Below are positions 61,201 to 64,000 of a DNA stretch of 64,000 nt, piece by piece (position 1 is the first letter of the stretch; each line of letters opens with the position of its first letter). The translations under genes were made by a program, and so were the position numbers. The notes under the pieces were generated by a model. The model saw only the letters and a list, made by a program, of their open reading frames with translations. It was not told the DNA's origin and searched no databases. This DNA comes from Camellia lanceoleosa (taxonomy: Eukaryota > Streptophyta > Magnoliopsida > Ericales > Theaceae), in NCBI GenBank assembly GCA_025200525.1, contig CM045770.1:133824200-133888199 (forward strand), given 5' to 3'.

Positions 61201-64000
61201 ATCGAGGAGTCAAGCGACCAAACTTTGACCTTGGCGAGCCCGAGAGCCACTCGAAGGGTCCACCTATGGTCCACATGTCCACCATCTATGATGCACAGAC
61301 ATGGACACGGACACAGACACGGATACACAAATTTTCAAAAAATGGGAGATACGACACGCTGGGGACACATTTAATATATATATATATAATTTTATTTATT
61401 TATTACATATCTAAGATTTAAAAAAACAAATCATTGGTTCCTATTAAAAATAACAATAATAATAAAATTAACAACAATAATAAAATTAATAAACACATTA
61501 CCTAAATTTTTTAAATAAAATTTGATTTTTTTTCAAATAAAAACAATTTGTTTTATAAATTGTAATAAAAACATTGATATAAACAATAAAACAAAAAAAA
61601 AATAAATGAAGGAAAAAAGACACATTAGGGGGAAAAAATAGAGGGGAGAGAAGAAAAGGAAGGGGAGACAAAAAAGGGAGGAGGGAGATAGAATAAACGA
61701 AATCAGAAGGGAAGAGAAGAAGAAAAAGAAAAAGACAAAAGAACAGAGAAGAAGACGAAGAGAAAAAAAGAACAGAGTAGACCAAGTCGAAACAGGTCAG
61801 GGTTTGTTCTCTCTTTCCTTGATCTGTCTCTCTCTTTCCCTTGATCTCTTCCCTTAATCTGTCCCACTCTTTCCCTCGATTTGTCTCTCTCTTTCTATCT
61901 CTCTCTTCCCCCGATCTATCTCCCTCTCTTTCCCCTCAATCTATCTCTAGCTCTCTCTCTTTCTCCTCTTCAACAAGTCTAGGGCTTCTCCGATCCACAT
62001 GCGTGTCTGAAACGTGTCATCGCATGTCCACTGCATGTCCAACTGGAAAAATTCCAAAAAAAAAGGGGACACGTAAGGGACAGTGTCGGACACGTGTCCA
62101 CAGCGTGTCCGATGCATGTCCGTGTCCGACACTCGTACGCAAGCCTTAGGGACGTGTCCATGCTTCATAGTCCACCGTCCTAAGGTGAAATGTGGCACTT
62201 GTAGCAATGTCTATACTAGCAATTATTAGTTTAGTAAAGCAAGAGCTCTCCGATATGTGCCACGTGTCAACATGGGCCCATATACCCACATCTTCCAATT
62301 CTTGTCCGGTTGAATCAAGTTCCCAAAATCTATATCTCAGAGTCACAAGCTACTATAACTCCTGAAAGTCTGAGAAAACTATATGTGCGAAAGAATTTGG
62401 TCGTCAACTATTTGGGGATAATTGACAAACAAATAGTGCCTTGACTTGCAAACAAGCATAGCCCGCAAACTCATTCTTACATCATAAATTTTGAAACAAT
62501 TATGACAAGGCATAATAACTCATATGAAAATGGAAACTTAGATCAAGGGACAGCAAGAAATACAATATTCATGTTTGTTGCTAAGCTCGGGTACACTGCC
62601 TTCAAAATCAGTTAAAAAATGGGATGTTTGATCAATCAGTATTTGAAGGTTCATATGCCTTTATTTAAATTTCTAACCACTAGACAGCAATAATTTTTTG
62701 TTCTTTAATCATTGATCAGAAGTTATAATCAGTTACCTTCTATTGGCACTAATTGGGGGAAAGGAAAAATAAATAAATAAATAAATACAGGCTTTAGAAT
62801 GTCAACAAAACGACTTGCCTTTATCCTGTAAGTTCGAGGTTGTAGCTCCTTTCTTATTTCAACCATTTTCTGCTCTTCCCTATTTAATCTCATGGACATC
62901 AAATATGGATGAAGGAGCCCTGGGGTGTCATACATCTTTGCCTTGGCCGACAATATTCCTCCAATTCTCAATATCCCAAGTGTTGTCCCAGGAACTGCAG
63001 CTTCTGTAAGTTTTGTGACTTTTACCCCTTCTTTCTTAGCAAATGCATTAATTAATGTAGACTTACCAGCATTCTGAGCCCCAATAACCCACACATTGCC
63101 TCGAGGGCCAGCCAACCCCTTGACAAATGACAACACATTCCTCACACCCAAATCCTTGCGGGCACTAACCAAATAAACCCCACTCAGCTTAGGTGCTCCT
63201 CCAGCCTTCGCACGGTGCCGAACCCATCTATCTAACCTAGTTGGGGAAATTTCAGATGGTAGAAGATCAACCTTTGTAGCCACAAGAACAAGTTTTGGCA
63301 GCTTCTTACTGAGCTTTGAACCATCTTTGCTTCCTTCCAATGCCTTGAACAAAGACTTTGCTGCTCGTCTAGGAAATGAGCCATCAAAATCAACACAATC
63401 AACAACCATAACCACAACCGTGGCATCAGCATTCCCGGTTGGTTTCATCAACCGGGTAGTGATCAACCGATCAAAATCAAAATCGGGTATCAAATTCTCA
63501 ACCGTCTCATTCTTGACCTGCCCATAATTCCTCAATGAATGACACCGGGCACAAACTGTGACTTCTTCTTTCTCCTTCTCAGCCTCCCTAGCCAACCTTT
63601 TCTTTTCTGCTTTCGACACCCTCTTTTTCTTTGCCTTATTAACAGTCTCTTCAGTAATGTTTCCATAACCAACACCCGCAGGGATAAACCCATCCAATTC
63701 CTTCAAATCATTGTCTTCATCTTCAAAATCCGATTCCCATTCCTCCATATCCCAACCAATACCATCTTCAATTTTCAAATTACCTTCTTCCTCATCACTT
63801 TCTTCATATTTACCATCAATTTCATCCAGAATATCCTCTTCTTCTTCATCAAACCCTTCAAAACCACCCTCCTCATCCTCTAACAATTGTTTCACTTCAA
63901 CCTTTCTTTTCTGATAGAACCCAGGACGATTTGGGTCCTTATCTTGCATAAAAACTCCACAGCCAGGGCAAATAAGCCCATGGTTCTCATCCTCATCTCT
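55300..64000 (-). CDS. BPG2: Chloroplast circularly permuted GTPase BPG2 (YqeH-like), 5' partial
   Basis: Exons on the minus strand: 64000-62819 (open at the window edge), 59764-59597 and 55656-55300 (stop TAA). Together they give 568 residues. Order: zinc-binding CPGC (residues 11-14) and CARC (150-153) around an acidic Asp/Glu-rich stretch. The GTPase motifs are in permuted order: TKVD (G4, 242-245), VSA (G5, 278-280), GAQNAGKST (G1, 307-315), GTT (G2), DTPG (G3, 358-361). The C-terminal domain reads WASPNVSLHLGK..SWDVNSIDIAAAGLGWFSLG and RPGFWLPKAI. This matches BRASSINAZOLE-INSENSITIVE-PALE-GREEN 2, a plastid protein needed for chloroplast rRNA processing. The transit peptide is outside the window. 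All motif residues are present and the frame is clean. Introns are 3940 and 3054 bp, both phase 0; the longer one is GT-AG, the other uses a GC donor. Confidence 0.93.
57559..57907. mobile_element. hAT-type MITE copy A, in a BPG2 intron
   Basis: CTATGAAGCACAGACACC at the left is inverted to GTCCGTGCTTCTTAG at the right. The 8-bp flanks are AGAACAAA (57551-57558) and AGGACAAA (57908-57915). 349 bp, non-coding. Confidence 0.75.
58800..59050 (-). pseudogene. LINE reverse-transcriptase C-terminal fragment
   Basis: The minus-strand translation contains W..ALLCLMWMIWLEHNQF and VDESMVRMKAWFFGDFV. These resemble the zf-RVT region at the end of plant LINE ORF2 (pattern LCLMW.IW.ERN..F). Downstream on the minus strand (to about 58640) an AT-rich 3' tail follows. 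It lies in the BPG2 intron, in the same orientation as the gene. Only the end of the LINE is present, as usual for 5'-truncated copies. Confidence 0.5.
60097..60532. mobile_element. hAT-type MITE copy B, in the GC-AG intron
   Basis: CTAAGAAGCATGGATACGG at the left and GTGTCCGTGCTTCTTAG at the right. The flanks are ATGAACAG (60089-60096) and ATGGACAG (60533-60540). 436 bp with many GACACG/CGTGTC subterminal motifs. Confidence 0.8.
60541..61285. other. Unclassified, GC-richer intronic insert between two MITEs
   Basis: The minus strand has a TATA-like CTATATAAAGG near 60755 and the overall feel of an LTR or promoter region. Neither TG..CA borders nor coding sequence could be fixed. Confidence 0.3.
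61286..62170. mobile_element. hAT-type MITE copy C, 885 bp, in the GC-AG intron
   Basis: CTATGATGCACAGACATGG at the left and ACGTGTCCATGCTTCATAG at the right. The flanks are TCCACCAT (61278-61285) and TCCACCGT (62171-62178). Larger than copies A and B because it includes a purine-rich stretch (61600-61780) and a CTCTCT-rich stretch (61807-61975) that may be acquired sequence. Confidence 0.75.

Larger units (their letters stand above)
59765..62818 (-). other. BPG2: BPG2 intron with GC-AG borders
   Basis: Exon 1 ends ..ATAAAG and the intron starts GCAAGT at 62818 downward. It ends TTTTTGCAG, and exon 2 starts GCAGGCCAAGCT. This joins RTYRIK to AGQAVHV as in the family. No GT nearby keeps the frame. 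AG|GCAAGT is the usual context of natural GC donors. Confidence 0.8.

Noticed and set aside
63539..63914. Plus-strand frames of 67-114 codons
   Set aside because: Antisense of the acidic and GTPase part of BPG2; Ser/Phe-rich shadow frames.

Overview
This window looks like a transposon-rich intergenic stretch of a large eudicot (probably woody) plant nuclear genome. It is AT-rich, has plant-type introns, and carries plant lineages of LTR retrotransposons, Helitrons, hAT and CACTA elements. One functional-looking host gene is visible: the minus-strand gene at the right edge (exons at 55300-55656, 59597-59764 and 62819-64000). It encodes the chloroplast circularly permuted GTPase BPG2, and its 5' end lies outside the window. 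Everything else that codes is a transposon gene or a broken gene fragment.

Layout. 1-867: tail of a Ty3/gypsy-type LTR. 972-6926: two non-autonomous Helitrons lying head to tail; the first carries one exon of an amino-acid permease, the second carries the first three exons of a subtilisin-like protease. 7.6-15.1 kb: fold-back elements and MITEs, including a 1.9 kb element with about 0.6 kb terminal inverted repeats (8276-10211) and a solo-LTR-like insertion (11903-12797). 15249-21148: minus-strand, pol-less gypsy element with a Tat-type primer site, split by a 2.4 kb solo LTR (16127-18507). 21297-22108: two MITEs. 22113-33629: a degenerate Ty1/copia element containing a 4 kb hAT transposon (23287-27323) with a lightly damaged transposase gene. 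34348-35640: PP2C phosphatase pseudogene. 35.6-40.1 kb: MITEs, microsatellites, minisatellites and a CACTA-type element (38881-39732). 40295-53503: a 13.2 kb Tekay/Del-like chromovirus with both LTRs and a matching 5-bp target duplication; its gag is interrupted by a 3.7 kb minus-strand solo LTR resembling Ogre/Tat LTRs. 55300-64000: BPG2, whose two large introns hold three copies of one hAT-type MITE family and a LINE fragment.

Most element borders are set by paired ends plus matching target-site duplications read directly from the sequence, so the nesting order is well supported. I found no clear new host system. The most unusual things are the tandem Helitron pair with two gene captures, the GC-AG intron of BPG2, the CGCTCGAGCG palindrome clusters shared by several LTRs, and the one-sided A/G differences in the duplications of the three hAT MITEs. 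No tRNA, rRNA or CRISPR array was found.
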